From Melastoma dodecandrum (lineage: Eukaryota > Streptophyta > Magnoliopsida > Myrtales > Melastomataceae): a stretch of DNA of 64,000 nt. Shown here piece by piece: positions 25,839 to 37,602 of this stretch (positions within the stretch are counted from its first letter, which is position 1; each line of letters opens with the position of its first letter). The stretch spans positions 248,001-312,000 of the forward strand of contig JARUPY010000235.1 in assembly GCA_029817715.1 (NCBI GenBank), in the 5' to 3' direction. The notes below the pieces were generated by a model. The model ran no database searches and had not been told where the DNA came from. It was given only the letters and a program-made list of their open reading frames with translations. A program made the position numbers and the translations under genes.

Positions 25839-26350
25839 GCGTACCTACGATTAAGAACAAGTTAAGTTATAACAGGAACCCACTTTAAGCCGGTTCCATA
25901 AGATTGTGACTTGTTCATAGAGAGAATCGCATTGGTTATGATTATAGACATCTTGATATGACATTGTCCGATCATATGTCCAAGCATGCCACAGTAGTGA
26001 CAAGATTTAACTTTTCTGTCAATCCGACAGGGTTTGTAATCCTAGTTTTGTTATGCTTCTGTTCAAAAGTATAACGTTTCACAAACTCTGTTTCTGCGAC
26101 GTCACAAATTTCTGTTTCTCTGAACTTTGGGACTGATCACAAAACATGCTTCCTGTGTCATATAGCATACATCATCTAAATATTCAGATTTGTTTCTGTG
26201 ACATTTATGAGACTGACTTTCAGGTAATAAACCTAGGTTAGACTCAGGAACAAGTAGCTCGTCCCACACCTCAGGATGAGGTTATCTGATCAGAGGAGAT
26301 GCTTCTGTGCAGAAGATCTCAGCTTCCTTTTCTAAAGTAATCTTTTCTCT

Positions 26351-27215
26351 TTACAGAGAAGTGAGTTGTGACTGTAGAACCTTGTTCTGCTTTTTCACCG
26401 AGAGATATTTTGAGAATAGCACTTCTACTCTTTCAAGGATTTCTGTTAGAAAGCCTTTAAGATCATTAGAAGATAAATTAGACATAGATGTAAAGATGAC
26501 CTCTTCATCTGAATCAGATTCTGATTTGGAACGAGCCATGTACCAAAGGTTTGGCTTCTGCTCTTCCTCAGATTCGGATTTGTTGTCCTCTTTATCGCTC
26601 CAAGCCAATAAGGCTCTTCTTTTGTTTCGAGAGGGCTTCTGCCTCTCAGTCAACAGAGGACATTCATTCCTCTAGTGTCCCAGTTTCTTACACTCGTAAC
26701 ATATTGTCCCTTTTTATCTTCTAGGTTAGAAGACTTGGGCTTAACACTTTGTTTGAAGCGTTTCTTGTAAAGAAGTTTGTTAAAACCCTTTACGAGCAAG
26801 GATAGCTCCTCATCTATTTCTCCTTCTATGTCGTCTGATTCATTATCAGCAGAAGCTAATGCCTTAAAGGCAATAGATTTTGTTGTCTGAGGCACAGATG
26901 GCCGTTTCTCTTCCTCACAGGAAAGAAGATAACCCATAAGCTGATCCAGCCTAAGAGTTGTTAGATCTTTGGCTTCCTCAATTGCGGTTTTCTTAGCTTC
27001 CCAATTCATGGGCAAAGACTTGATGACCTTTCTCACCAATTTAGCATTAGTATAATTCTTCCCAAGAAGGGCTAAGCTATTGATGATTGTGTTCTGTCTA
27101 TCATACATTTCTGAGATAAACTCATCGAGTTTCATTTTGAAAGCCTTATATTGCTGAACCAGCAGATTTATCCTTATTTCTTTGACTTGATTCGTCCCTT
27201 CATGGGTTAATACGA
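26351..27215 (-). pseudogene. Copia gag with a stop in the zinc knuckle
   Basis: Minus-strand sequence reads HEGTNQVKEIRINLLVQQYK, then MKLDEFISEMYDRQNTIINS, LVRKVIKSLPMNWEAKKTAI and LRLDQLMGYLLSCEEEK. This is the capsid-type gag domain of SIRE-like copia. The CCHC knuckle follows as CYECKKLGH, stop, RNEC near 26680-26655. It then continues with a charged Ser/Glu region to 26351. The in-frame stop inside the knuckle and the loss of the gag N-terminus before about 27215 make it non-functional. Confidence 0.8.
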
Positions 27216-27487
27216 ATCACAATACGAATCTTTGTAATTCGTCTCCACTTGAAGCCTAATTTGTGCATCGATGAGTACCACAAACTAAGATACAAAAGTA
27301 CAACATGGGGCTATTACCCCACAAACTCATCTACTTGAGATATATCAAAGGAGTATTTTCGCTTCTTGATTGATTTTGAGAAGGTTTTGCTTTTAATTCA
27401 TCTTCACTAAGGGATCACAAACAATAGCCTTTCTTTTCACAAATTCAGTGAGATCCACCTCAGTTTTACTTAAAAAGCTAATTTATA

Positions 27488-27720
27488 CTATCGAGATTCT
27501 TCTTTCAACATTGCCTCATACCTTGAAGCCCTTCGAGCTAGTTTAAAGAAACCCCTAAACCGAGTTCCTTCCAAATTCTTTTGGATCATAATGCCTATTG
27601 CATTATGGGCTATGGCCACTAACTCTTCTTTTGGTACGGAAGTTTTACACTTCAGCCTTGTCATTTTGAATCTTATTAGGAACTCATCTATTTTTTTTTT
27701 CCAGGATGATGTCATATTCG
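27488..27720 (-). pseudogene. Gypsy element 1 gag remnant
   Basis: The minus-strand frame reads KIDEFLIRFKMTRLKCKTSV, PKEELVAIAHNAIG and FFKLARRASRYEAMLKEE. The pattern (arginine-rich chain, 'IA..A..G', a short helix and 'YE.ML.EE') matches retrotransposon gag domains of plant Ty3/gypsy elements. It lies 1.3 kb inside the LTR at 29040, on the same strand, as gag of that element should. Both ends fade, and there is no recognisable pol before the copia sequence. Confidence 0.55.
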
Positions 27721-28368
27721 AGCTAAATCCATAATGGAAAGAGAATAATCGAGTTTTGCAAAAGTCGTCACGAATTGGGCTTGCATTTCTCTCTATGGGG
27801 AATCGAATTCAGGGCTAAATGAGTACACCATGGGACTGCTACCCTAGTTAGCTAATTTGGGAATAACCTTAGTTTCAAAAAGTCATTGATGCTGCTTCCC
27901 TCGCTTGATGAGTTTATAGAGCTATGTATTCAATTAGAGTCATCTCATCCTATCCTGAAAATCGAGTTAAATTTGGTACATTACATCCTCGAGGATAAGG
28001 GTATTCCTAGTCTATATAACTGGGGTAAGGCACTAGATAAAAGACAAATTCTTCTCGACGAGTATTATTTGGTATCATTTGCTCGATCTCATGGTTCAAA
28101 TAGGCACTAACCTCTAAAGGCAATGATGATTCTACTAGATTGAATCGAGTATAAAATCATTCAGTTTATGATCCATTCTTTGCCGATTGGGGCATACGCT
28201 TGGGACCTATCATCAGGATTCATTGGATCTCCATTTTTGAATTAAGAACCCGTAAAAGCAACATAAAGGACTAGACATTGATCGACCATGTAAAGTACTC
28301 GATCTCATTCTCATGTAAAGTACTCCCAATACTTCCAAAATCTACCTTGTTTGTGCACCATTTTTAGG

Positions 28369-28712
28369 TCCGAACCGACTGACGTTGAAGAATCAGCGGA
28401 AGAGTTGTGGTTAGGGGTGAAATGCCACTTGAACTCAGAGCTAGTTGGTTCTCCCCGAAATGCGTTGAGGCACAGCAGTTGACTGGACATCTAGGGGTAA
28501 AGCACTGTTTCGGTGCGGGCCGCGAGAATGGTACCAAATCGAGGCAAACTCTGAATATTAGATAGGACCCCAAAATTATAGGGGTCAAGGTCGGCCAGTG
28601 AGATGATGGGGGATAAGCTTCATCGTCGAAAGGGAAACAACCTGGATCACTAGCTAGGGCCCTTAAATGACTACTCAGTGATAAAGGAGGTAAGGGTGCA
28701 GAGACAGCCAGG
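28369..28712 (+). pseudogene. Plastid 23S rRNA fragment in the nucleus (NUPT)
   Basis: About 340 bp matches the 5' third of bacterial-type/plastid 23S rRNA in order: CCGAACCGACTGACGTTG, GGTTCTCCCCGAAATGCGTT, GCAGTTGACTGGACATCTAG, GGGTAAAGCACTGTTTCGGT, GGGGTCAAGGTCGGCCAGTG and GATAAAGGAGGTAAGGGTGC. Differences are mostly C-to-T and G-to-A, as expected for an old nuclear copy under CpG/CHG methylation. Flanks are ordinary nuclear repeat DNA. It lies between the gag remnant and the 5' LTR of gypsy element 1. Confidence 0.92.
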
Positions 28713-29039
28713 CAGTCAGGAGAATATACTAGATGCGACATTCCTTGAATACACTACATTATCTCTCTCATATCATTCTCTCAGTCTCTTCTAACTTGAT
28801 TAAACTCTTTCTTCATATTGGGATTATTTTTTTCTATTCTCATCGTCGTCTTTGTCAGCTTTCGAATATCATGACTCAACTGCTCAAATCCTCACGAGGA
28901 GCCTTAATTTATGGTATTTTTTGCATGATCCATTGGGAATCCTTCTGCATTTTCTATTGTGGCATCTTCCACCACACCTACATTCCTGAAACGTTTACTC
29001 GTCTTTCCAACTTATGAATTCAGTCTCCCACTTTGGTCT

Positions 29040-29997
29040 TGTTTGCACACGAAAACGCTGACCACCGGACAACTGTCGGAGTATGGGACTAGTCACAATA
29101 ATAATTTGGTCTACAGAAAAAGCAAAACGAAACACACGCTATGGAATGAAATTGTCGGCAAATGATAGCTTATGTCTGTTTTAGTTTTTTTATTAGACTT
29201 ATTTCAATAAATTGAGTGAAAAATTAGTTAAAGAGGCCTCCTAATTATTAATAACTCAATAACAAGTTACAGTTTTAATAAATACTCTATACTCCTAGTA
29301 CTTGTTACTGTACGAATCAGCAATTCTAAATGGAAAAATAATTTACAGGCATTCCTCTTGGTAAACAAAAAAAAAAATGCGGGAAGTTTGTGAAAGGAAA
29401 GATAGTGTGGGACAAAACAGTGCCTCTGTAAGGGTTAATTGTCTGTGCCTTCAATGAAAAAAGGTAGCTATTTAAATATATTAAAATGTAACTAACTAGT
29501 AAAACTCAAATGAAAGCTGTTCAAAACGTGGTTGGTAGCCATTGTGAACTGCCCAAGGTCGTTGGCAAAAGCTTTGAACTTCCAAAGGACGTAGATAATT
29601 ATTGCTTCTTCAAACTCAATCTGACGACACACCTTGGACTTGACTCGCTGGAGAAACTACTCGAACTTGACCTACTAGAAGCAACTCTTGAATTCAACTT
29701 ACTCTAAAAAGATGCAGAAGCTAAAACCCAAATTACTTAACTCGACCGGAGTTTCTCGATTTAAGTGATCTACCCCTTCTCAACTCATTTTGTCCTTACT
29801 CCCATCCTTGTCTTCTCGATTTATTTTTCATCGTCCCACCAAAAAAACGACGATGTTTCATATTCCATTGGGGAAGAATCGATATTGTTTATTCCACAGG
29901 CCCATTCATTTTAGGCCCAAAATTCTATGTCTAATAGGCGGTCAAACGTCTGAAAAGGCCATCGATTCTCCTTGCCTCTAAACTATCAAGTCAAACA
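29040..29997 (-). repeat. Gypsy element 1, right (5') LTR
   Basis: It starts TGTTTGC and a matching end CAAACA is at 29992-29997, giving inverted termini and a length of about 958 bp. The first 460 bp match 19744-20022. On the internal side, minus-strand GACCAAAGTGGGAG (29021-29039 region) resembles the primer-binding stretch of gypsy element 2 (GACCACAGTGGGAG). The right end is inferred only from the terminal match. The flanks GGAGG (left of 19744) and ATTAT (right of 29997) are not a TSD, so the pair is rearranged or comes from two insertions. Confidence 0.55.
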
Positions 29998-29999
29998 AT

Positions 30000-31900
30000 T
30001 ATAAACAAATGATTTAATTTGGGAAAAATCCGAAGGAAAAAGTAATATAATTGACGATAGAAGTGATGCAATTATATTATTAAGTAATGAAATTAAGTAA
30101 AAATTTAAAGACATATTTACTAAAATAAGGAAATTATTTTATTTGACCCGTTAGTCACGCTCGCCATTGGTAAATTAGTGTTTAAACTTCTTCATCCTTT
30201 TTTAGTATTATTAGATGTTGATATGTGTAAAGGCACGAAAATAGAAGCATCTTTGATCAAGACAACGTATCCATATTGTTACAGTAAGACACTAATTAGA
30301 TCGTAAGATGTTTTAGTCGTATGCAACACTTTGGTTCAGACAATTCGATGTTCCTAAGTCGTTCATTCTAATTGACCTACGTTCATTCCACCAATGAGGT
30401 GTAATCCACGCAATGGAATGGGAGTGTGCAATATGCATTGGCATTAGGTTTATGGTATCATTCCACACGGTTGGAAAATAATACTCACACAAAAAAACAA
30501 AGATTCATGTCTCTTCTCGTTTAGCTCAGATAATTTGTTCACATATAATAATGTCTCTTCTCTTTATAAGTTTATCCTTAAAAAAATAAAATCTCCATAA
30601 AGGGTGATGCCATTAGTTCGTAAAAGTTAGGTAAATGAGATGACTCATCATACAACAAAACCTAACTTATCCCTTACTGAAGTCAGGGTGTCCGTCATTC
30701 ACAAAGTAAAGACATGTACGATTACCATAATGATGACTCACTACACTGCATTATGCCTCTAGTAAGGTTTTCCCCCTCGCAAATCCCATATAACTTGCTT
30801 TACCATCCCTTCTGGAAGTCAAATCTTCCTACTCGGCACCTTTATGCTCAAGGTAAAGCACTCACTCCGGCGACATCTACGACTTCTACTCTGTCGTGTA
30901 GGTACGATGCTTTTGGCAAACACCAACAAGTGTATATCTAAACGCACAAACTTCGTCGATTTGTGACTTCTTAAAAAGGGCACAACAGAAACGGCTTCCG
31001 ATTGATGCTGACAATTTGTTACTTCAATAAGAATCGAAGACAATACAAACTATGGATAATTTATCACCCGTTCATTGACAACCTAGCGATGCACATTGTT
31101 TTCTAAATGGTCGAGTTGAACACATAGCTCCTAGATCTCTCATGCACATATATTGTTAGAGAACCAGTCGAAAAACTCACACAATATGTTTGCTTATTAC
31201 CTCACCACAAAGATTTCACACAAACCTCTCAGGATTGTCTAGATGAATCAATCACATTGTTAATTTTCTTAAGTTCATAAATTTCCTTAGTTTGACTGAT
31301 TCAGAGTAATAAATAACTTTCAAAATTGAATTATTCAATTTCCAATCAATTAACTTTGTTTCATTTTTTCTTTTAATACGTACTTGTTAAATATTAAGAA
31401 ATCTTGTGAGGCAATTTGGGAGATTGATATTTTGGATTTGACGTAACCCCAAGGGATTACAACATTCTTTTTAAACAAAAGGAAGAGACACTCGTGTGAT
31501 GGCTAGGGTAATGAGTAGAGATCATAGTAAAATGGCAACTTCCTGAGTCAAAAGATTAGGGAGGCCTTCATCGCAACACCATCATACTTATTCAATTAAT
31601 GGCGAGTTTTTTCCTATCCCTTATGGAATCTTAATACTTCATAAAGATGAGGAATTTGTAATTCGAGACGTTCCAAACTTTGGAAAACCTATGTGTGGAT
31701 GAAGGGCACATGCATTATGCAAAAGCGATTATCTTGTAACAATACATGCACCACTAGAAGTCCTATTGCTGTCTTAGACAACATAACTAGCATATCAGAA
31801 ATGAGACGATGTATGTTGCATTTGAAACATTGTCTTATTTCTATAATAGTCATCCAAAAATTTCAAACAGATACTATTAGTGAATCCTTCTTTCACTAAA
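30000..31900. other. Intergenic DNA, nothing recognised
   Basis: No coding family, inverted termini or clear tandem structure is visible. Short frames (for example 30714-30941 and 30819-31043) lack any recognisable motif. Confidence 0.4.
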
Positions 31901-31904
31901 CAAG

Positions 31905-32165
31905 ATACTATCAGTGAAGCAACTTCATCAAGGGCATCATCTTGCACTTATCATCAGTTGTGTACTCCTAACCTGAGACTGCTTCTGTTACTGACCATAG
32001 TAAGGGCATTGGATTTTACTCTCATTGATGGGACTGAGGTAAAGAGGAAAACCCTAGTGATGCAAGTATTTTGTACGTAATTGGTCTTCTCATCCTTAAA
32101 GCGGAAGACCAACCACGGTTCCATAAAATAATTAATCGAAATTGAGGTACACATGGATAAAGTTA
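31905..32165 (-). pseudogene. CAO pseudogene fragment (exon 5 and exon 6 parts)
   Basis: The fragment matches the functional CAO gene at about 52745-53060. The exon 6-like part is at 31909-31974. A shortened intron of about 20 nt follows, against 83 nt in the functional gene (52817-52899). The exon 5-like part is at about 31995-32150. In the minus frame FMEPWLVFRFKDEK and YVQNTC remain, but the Rieske Cys-x-His becomes Cys-Ile-Thr and the following residues are disrupted. It has the same strand as the real gene 20 kb away. No other CAO exons are nearby, so this is a decayed partial duplicate. Confidence 0.85.
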
Positions 32166-32379
32166 TTTGTAAAAAAAAACAGTCGAATCTTGTCACCACA
32201 ACAAAATATTCCAATTATTACTTTATCACTAGATATATTAGTTTGCATATATTATGATACTTAGGAAAGATTGTTGCCACCTGTTTGCCGATTAGACTGT
32301 TGCTCACTATTATCAAGAATGGACCATTCTCCTTTCTACATAAGATAATCTCTGGCTGTCGATTGTATTGTTTATTTGA

Positions 32380-32850
32380 ATAAAAAAAATTCGACGAATG
32401 AAATAGGACTCGATCTACTGATAAATATATTGAAGTTAGTTGATAAAAGGAAATGAAAGTTAGGTGATGAAGAAAATCAAATTCAATTGACAAAATATTT
32501 AGTCAAAAGAGAAATCAAATGATTGAGAATAAGATCTTGCAATTGAGGATCTATGTACGCGCTCTTTATCAAATAAAGAAGTTGAAGATCCTAAGAATAA
32601 CCGTAGATCAAGATGCTAAATAGGATTGTGTTTAGTTTACAAAAATACATAACGCACACCTTAGACACTTTGTCTCCATTTTTAAATAGAAAACTTTAGG
32701 AAATGTTGTATTCAATTGTTGGAATTTGTTCAGAATGAAATTTCCCTATCCATTTTCCTTATTTCTGGCAACGACGTATCCTTTTCCACAAACCCAATGG
32801 ATTTGCCGCGTGTTACTATTCTCATCATTAACACATTTTTGGTGGCGCAT
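32380..32850 (+). repeat. LTR-like repeat, family B copy 1
   Basis: The sequence is homologous to about 46560-47040 in order: AAAAGGAAATGAAAG, AAGAAAATCAAATT, GATAAGATCTT, GGAGGATCTATG(T/C)ACG, GCTAAATAGGATTGT (TATA-like), CATAACGCA, TCTCCATTTT and TTTTCCTTATTT. It is probably an LTR. Ends are not resolved. Confidence 0.5.
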
Positions 32851-33054
32851 GTAGGTAAAGAAACCTATGATTCCCTGATAGGTTGTTCAATCGCCCCGAC
32901 AATGATTTGGATGATGTTTTAAAAATTGCCCTCAAAGAGTTTGACGTACGAATAATCGACACATATAGCAAGTTTTTAGAAATTGACTTGCAGTGATTGA
33001 CGGAACAAGTAATAACTTTGTCAAAATGTAAAAAGACTGTGTTTAGTACGCGTT

Positions 33055-33199
33055 CTCACTCTGGTGCATGTTCTGTGTTCAAGACGGGTCGTGCGGGGAG
33101 CCCGCAGGTTGATGCCTGGGGGGAACCGAATGGAAACACAATTGGGGGCTCGTTGTCGAGAAACCCGTTTCCACTGCGTGTCACCTAGACCCCTCGATC
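33055..33199 (-). pseudogene. 25S rRNA fragment, left half, split by gypsy element 2
   Basis: On the minus strand this matches the D2 region of nuclear 25S rRNA: forward GTGTTCAAGACGGGTCGT is the complement of the conserved CCCGTCTTGAA block, followed by GGGGAGCCCGCAGG. The sequence is decayed. It ends exactly at the CGATC target duplication of gypsy element 2 and resumes at 45887. Too short and diverged to be functional. Confidence 0.7.
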
Positions 33200-34078
33200 T
33201 GTTCGCGTCGGAAACGGATCACGTTGGTAATATTTGGCACGAACACTCACAGGGGTTTGGATGTGGTCGCCAGTAAAGAAAAAGATGAATTGAATTGACC
33301 AAACAATATCAAATGATGTCTTACAATAGAACTGAAAAGCTTACAGCCATAAAAACAAATAAAAGTTGCTGGTGCGGTTGGTGGTGACGCCGCAGACTTG
33401 TTGCTAGCGCCGTAGACTTGCGAACTGGAGTGGTGGAAATCGGCTTCTGGAGGGATGGCGGACGAAGTATGGTTGAAGGTAGTGATGGATGTGGATGCCG
33501 GACGGTGGGACGAAGGTGGAGCTTTGTTGTCGAGGCTACGGTTGCTCACCAAGACGATGAAGTGAAGGCGGGGATTGGCTATCAGAGTTACGGTTGCTCG
33601 CCCCAATTTGAGAAGTGATGGCGGAGATTGGTTACCAGAGTTACGGCTGCTCACTCTGATAGTGGAAGTGAAGACCAAGAACCCTTGCGAGTTCACCCAG
33701 GTCGGGGTCTGGACGCCTGTTAACTAAAACTAAGGGTGACGATCAATACAAATGTATCTGAGTTTGATTGTCGTGTTTGTTAAGAAAGATCTTCTTTTCT
33801 TTTATACTGAATCTTCGTGTGCCTGGATGTTGAACTCGTTCTCAGAATATCTTTTCGGATCATGCTCCTTCTAAATGACCTCTGAAAATCTCGATAACAA
33901 TCTGATCTCGGCGGTTATGGTTTTTATTCATATCATTTATCAATTTGGACCCGTGTAGACTTGACAATCGCCTTCGTAGACTTAGTACAGGCCTACGCCT
34001 TCCTTATGGTCTTAATGAGTTACAGTGTGTCTTTTCGTGGGCCAGAATTGAAGCCCAAAATAATTTGTCATGTCAACA
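33200..34078 (-). repeat. Gypsy element 2, 3' LTR
   Basis: 879 bp, TGTTCGC to GTCAACA. It pairs with 45008-45886. The minus-strand purine tract AAAAAGGGGGGCTTA directly follows on the internal side (34079-34093). Confidence 0.93.
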
Positions 34079-34231
34079 TAAGCCCCCCTTTTTGCTGAGG
34101 TGACGTTCGTCGCCTGAGCATGTTGTCAGCCTACAATTAAAATTAAAGGAAACGTTTCATTCCCTCTTCGCACGCTTTCTTTCCCTAGCAACTCCGTCTT
34201 CTTCCCTTCGACAAACCCTAACTCTCCTGCC

Positions 34232-37200
34232 ATGTCGAACTTCTCCACTTTCCAATGGCAACATCGTCGCGCCGAGCCTTCAGGCGTAGTGAAGATCGCT
34301 GACTCCCGAGGCGAAGGTCTAACCTAAGGGCCTGTCCTTGCCCCGACGCTCTCTCCGGATATCGTTCTTCACACTTATCTGAATTTCAGAGCACCCCATT
34401 CCTCTTTGTCGGAAGGATTTCACCGACCCCTGGAACTGGGAAAAGAAGAGTGGCTTCCTATGTTTCCCTTCTGTGGAAAAATCCAATATCCGAAAATGGT
34501 TTACCCTCTGGCTTGGGAAACTTGAGCATATATTGAGGCTCTGTGACCTTTGATCTTTCGTCAAGCTCTCTCTGGCCACTAAGAAATGTGATCCCCAGGT
34601 ATTGCCAGCCTTCTCCCTTTCTGGAACAACTCTGTGAGCTACTTCTTTTATTCTGAGGGCCCTATGACTATCACCTTAGAGGACATAGTATTTTTGACCA
34701 AATGTTCTGTTTATGGCATCCCTGTTCGCCTATATTCGTCTAAGGATGACCACAATCCCATTGAGATGCTCCAGATTCTCAGCACAGTGGAAAATCATTT
34801 GAAAATGATCAAGGGAAACAAACTCGATGCTTGGGGCAAGGCACAGGAAGTTGAGTTTTTCAGTGTTTGGCTCAGCAAGTACGATTTTTGCTTTACTGGG
34901 AAAAGGGTCCCCAAGTTTATTCATAGCATTGCCAATTTTCTTAGCACATCTTCAAGTAGAGTTGCGTTTGCCCCATTCCTCTTGAGTTTGGTTTACCAGA
35001 GTCTACACGACATTAGTTCGTCTACAGAGTCTTTTCCTAGGTTCCTGAGGGTGGCCCTCTATGGCTTGTTCATTTGTGGTCCTGTGTTTGGATGCCAGGA
35101 CTAACCGGCTACCAAATGCCTTCAGGAGCCGTCCAATTTGAGTGCTATGGAATGCACATTCTAGACTCTTGCTGCCGATCAAGGGATAGCTGGCCGCGTT
35201 CTTCAGTGAATGTAGACATGCGCCACATAGCAGATTCTGGTAGAGGTGACCGACGCAATTGGGTCCCTTTTCCTTCAGATCACGTCATCCTGAAGCGGAG
35301 ACATAAACTAACTCCAGGCTTATATTGGGACGCCATCTTAACTAGCAGGGATCTGATATGCGCGCAAAAGAGCGGATTCTGCTTTGAAGTCTACAATCTC
35401 CAGCTCTGTGCGAGACAATTGGGTTTTATTCAGAGCTCTGCAGTCCCATTTGCTGATTCCCTCAATATTCCGATGCATTCAACAGTTAATAGCGTTCTTT
35501 TTAAAGAGACTTTCTAGGCTTCCATCAGTCTTTTTAGAGAACAAGACTAAACTCCGCCATATGGAGTTCCAGCTAGAGACTACTCCGATCCATGCTACAG
35601 AATTATTCTCTATCCAGTGGACGATTGCCTTTCATGAATTGCATGTTAAAATGTTCTTTCTTGAGAAGTCGAAGGAACCTGATCTCTATCTTTCTTCTGA
35701 GAAGATACTGAAGACTGGCCAAAGACCATTGAGTACATTCTTCTTGTCTCTATAGCTTATACATCTTCATTTTACTAATCAATTTCTTCATTTCAGCTCT
35801 TACAGTTGGTTCAGGAGATTCTTCTCCGGAACATAGTCCCCTACTCCTGCTGGCCGTTTAACACGTTCTCGTCGTCAAGGCATAGTTACCAAAGGCCAGT
35901 AGGTCGAGGTTAAAGACCAACTTCAGCCATTGAAAAAGAAGAAGATTAGTAAGAGAAGAGCGCCGTCGCCCTCAGAAGAATCTGACCCCGAAGAGGAGGT
36001 ACCTTTGTCCGTTGCTTTTAAGCAACGTAGACTTTTTCTCGTTGGGGATCCTGACGTCAAAAACCCTGTTCCTATAACTACCTTGGCTCCTGAGTCTACT
36101 GAACCTACTCTCAAGGATACTAACATCCCCCCAAGATGCGGAGATGTCACTCTCCAAGGTATACCACAGCTTACATTTTCTTCAAATTATTGATTCTTTT
36201 ATCACGCTTTGAACCTTTTCATTCAGAAGGAAAACCAAGACTCAGAGTCTGATCCCTCTGAGAACCATACTGATGAGAGTGAAGACTTTTCAATAGATTT
36301 CGAGATAGGAGATGTAAGTTTCCTTTTGTTTTAGATCTCCGTTACTTGTTCCTCACTAATCACTATTCTCTATAGGTCCAAATCTAATAAGGATGAATCC
36401 CGCTGAGACTGAGATTGTTTTGGAACCAGTTACATGACAAATCATCCTGATGTTGTGGTTCTACAACATTTTACTTCCTCGTTTTTCTGACGAGTAACCG
36501 ATTATCTCTTTCTACCACAGGCTGATCCTTCTAAGAGTTTGGAGCAAGTGATTTCCCCTGATGAGACTACCGCAGTTGCGAATGCCATTAAGGTCGCTGA
36601 GCGAGAGGCCTCCGGTACCACGGATACTAATCTTGATGCTGTTAAGGCCGCGCCAGTTGTAAATCCAGCTAGATCGTCCCCCAGTCTACCGTCAGGCAAG
36701 AAATCCCTTGAAGCTACAGGAGAGGGTCCCTCAAGCACCAAGGAATCTGCCTCTCTTCTTAGTGACGTTGACCAGCTACTGAAAAACGTGGACAAATTTG
36801 GCGACCGCCTTCGCCTCGACATTTTTTCAGAAAGGGAGTTTAAGACCCTCTAGGCCTGTCTTCAAGTAATTGAGGATTCTCCTAGGGCGACTGACAAAAT
36901 GCTCGCAGTTTGCCTGAGTTTCAAAGAACAATTATGGACTGAGTGGTCTGCCTATGTGGCGGATCTTGATATACTCAGCGATACCGAGCTAAAGTTCAGG
37001 AGATCAAGAAAGCTCCTGCCGAAGCTGTAGCTGACGTCCGGCTCCTACACCAACAGAAGGCCGACTTGTCTACTCAACTGACAAAGGTGCAGACTCGCAT
37101 TTCGCAACTCTTGGCCATGGAAAAGGATCTCAAAGATCGCGTTGTAGTTATTGACTCGTTGCCAGCTGATCGAACTATTTACGACTCTTCCAAGGATCGA

Positions 37201-37314
37201 GAAGCTCTGAAGTCTCAGTTCCGCCGAATGAACGAAGTCTTCTTAAAACAGACCAGGATGAAAGCTCTGACCATGCTGTTTGTAAATGCTGCTCGCGCAG
37301 TGCCTGGATTCTAA
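34232..37314 (+). pseudogene. Antisense ORF of gypsy element 2: plant-mobile-domain protein with coiled coil
   Basis: A broken plus-strand gene runs opposite to gag-pol. From ATG at 34232 (MSNFSTFQWQHRRAEPSG) the same frame, with several stops, reaches FWNNSVSYFFYSEGPM and TITLEDIVFLTKCSVYGIPV, then EVEFFSVWLSKYDFCF. This matches the plant mobile domain (aminotransferase-like) layout: 'F..EG..TITLEDV..L....G.PV' then 'WLSKYVF'. Later pieces are a Lys/Ser/Glu-rich part (35930-36193), a Pro/Ser/Glu part (36539-36853) and a coiled-coil-like part (LTKVQTRISQLLAMEKDLKD, 37066-37314). Intron-like GT...AG intervals occur between pieces, for example about 36159-36226 and 36313-36375. Some Tat-lineage elements carry such additional ORFs, sometimes antisense; function unknown. 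Confidence 0.65.
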
Positions 37315-37602
37315 ATCTTAGAAAAACTGAAAACGTGCTCTCTGTTGGGGAACAAACTGTTTTCCTTTTTTGCACTTTGTTTTTCCTTTTGTTTATGTGA
37401 CTCGATGCTTCTGTCTACTCGCTCTACTAGCTTCTGCTTATACTTACTTTTGGGCAACTTGTTCCCAGATTCCTGGGAATCGACTTTTTAAAACCTCTTC
37501 GTGGGACTCCCAAATAGTTCTCTTATAAGGTTTCAAGTATTTATCATTAATTTTCAATGGTTGCTTGACTCCTTCTAGAGTTGACAATCTATAGTTATTT
37601 GC

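Larger units (their letters stand above)
20023..27215 (-). mobile_element. SIRE-type Ty1/copia retrotransposon, 5'-truncated
   Basis: In minus orientation the order is gag, protease, integrase, RT and RNase H, then an env-like ORF2 start, purine tracts and the 3' LTR. This is copia order (integrase before RT), and the extra ORF plus multiple purine tracts point to the SIRE/Maximus lineage. Homology to gag fades near 27215 and no 5' LTR or primer-binding site follows, so the 5' end is lost. Stops and frameshifts break gag and pol, so it is not autonomous. It sits inside the LTR of gypsy element 1. Confidence 0.85.

Noticed and set aside
27886..28110. 74-codon plus-strand ORF between the gag remnant and the NUPT
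   Set aside because: Plausible-looking composition but no motif I can assign; length is within chance for this region. Kept out for lack of support.
28364..28741. 125-codon minus-strand ORF
   Set aside because: It is antisense to the plastid 23S rRNA fragment and therefore not a gene.
33247..33696. 149-codon minus-strand ORF, with a similar one at 45149-45409
   Set aside because: Lies entirely within the gypsy element 2 LTRs and is repeated in both; no protein motif, likely chance in a GC-rich U5/R region.
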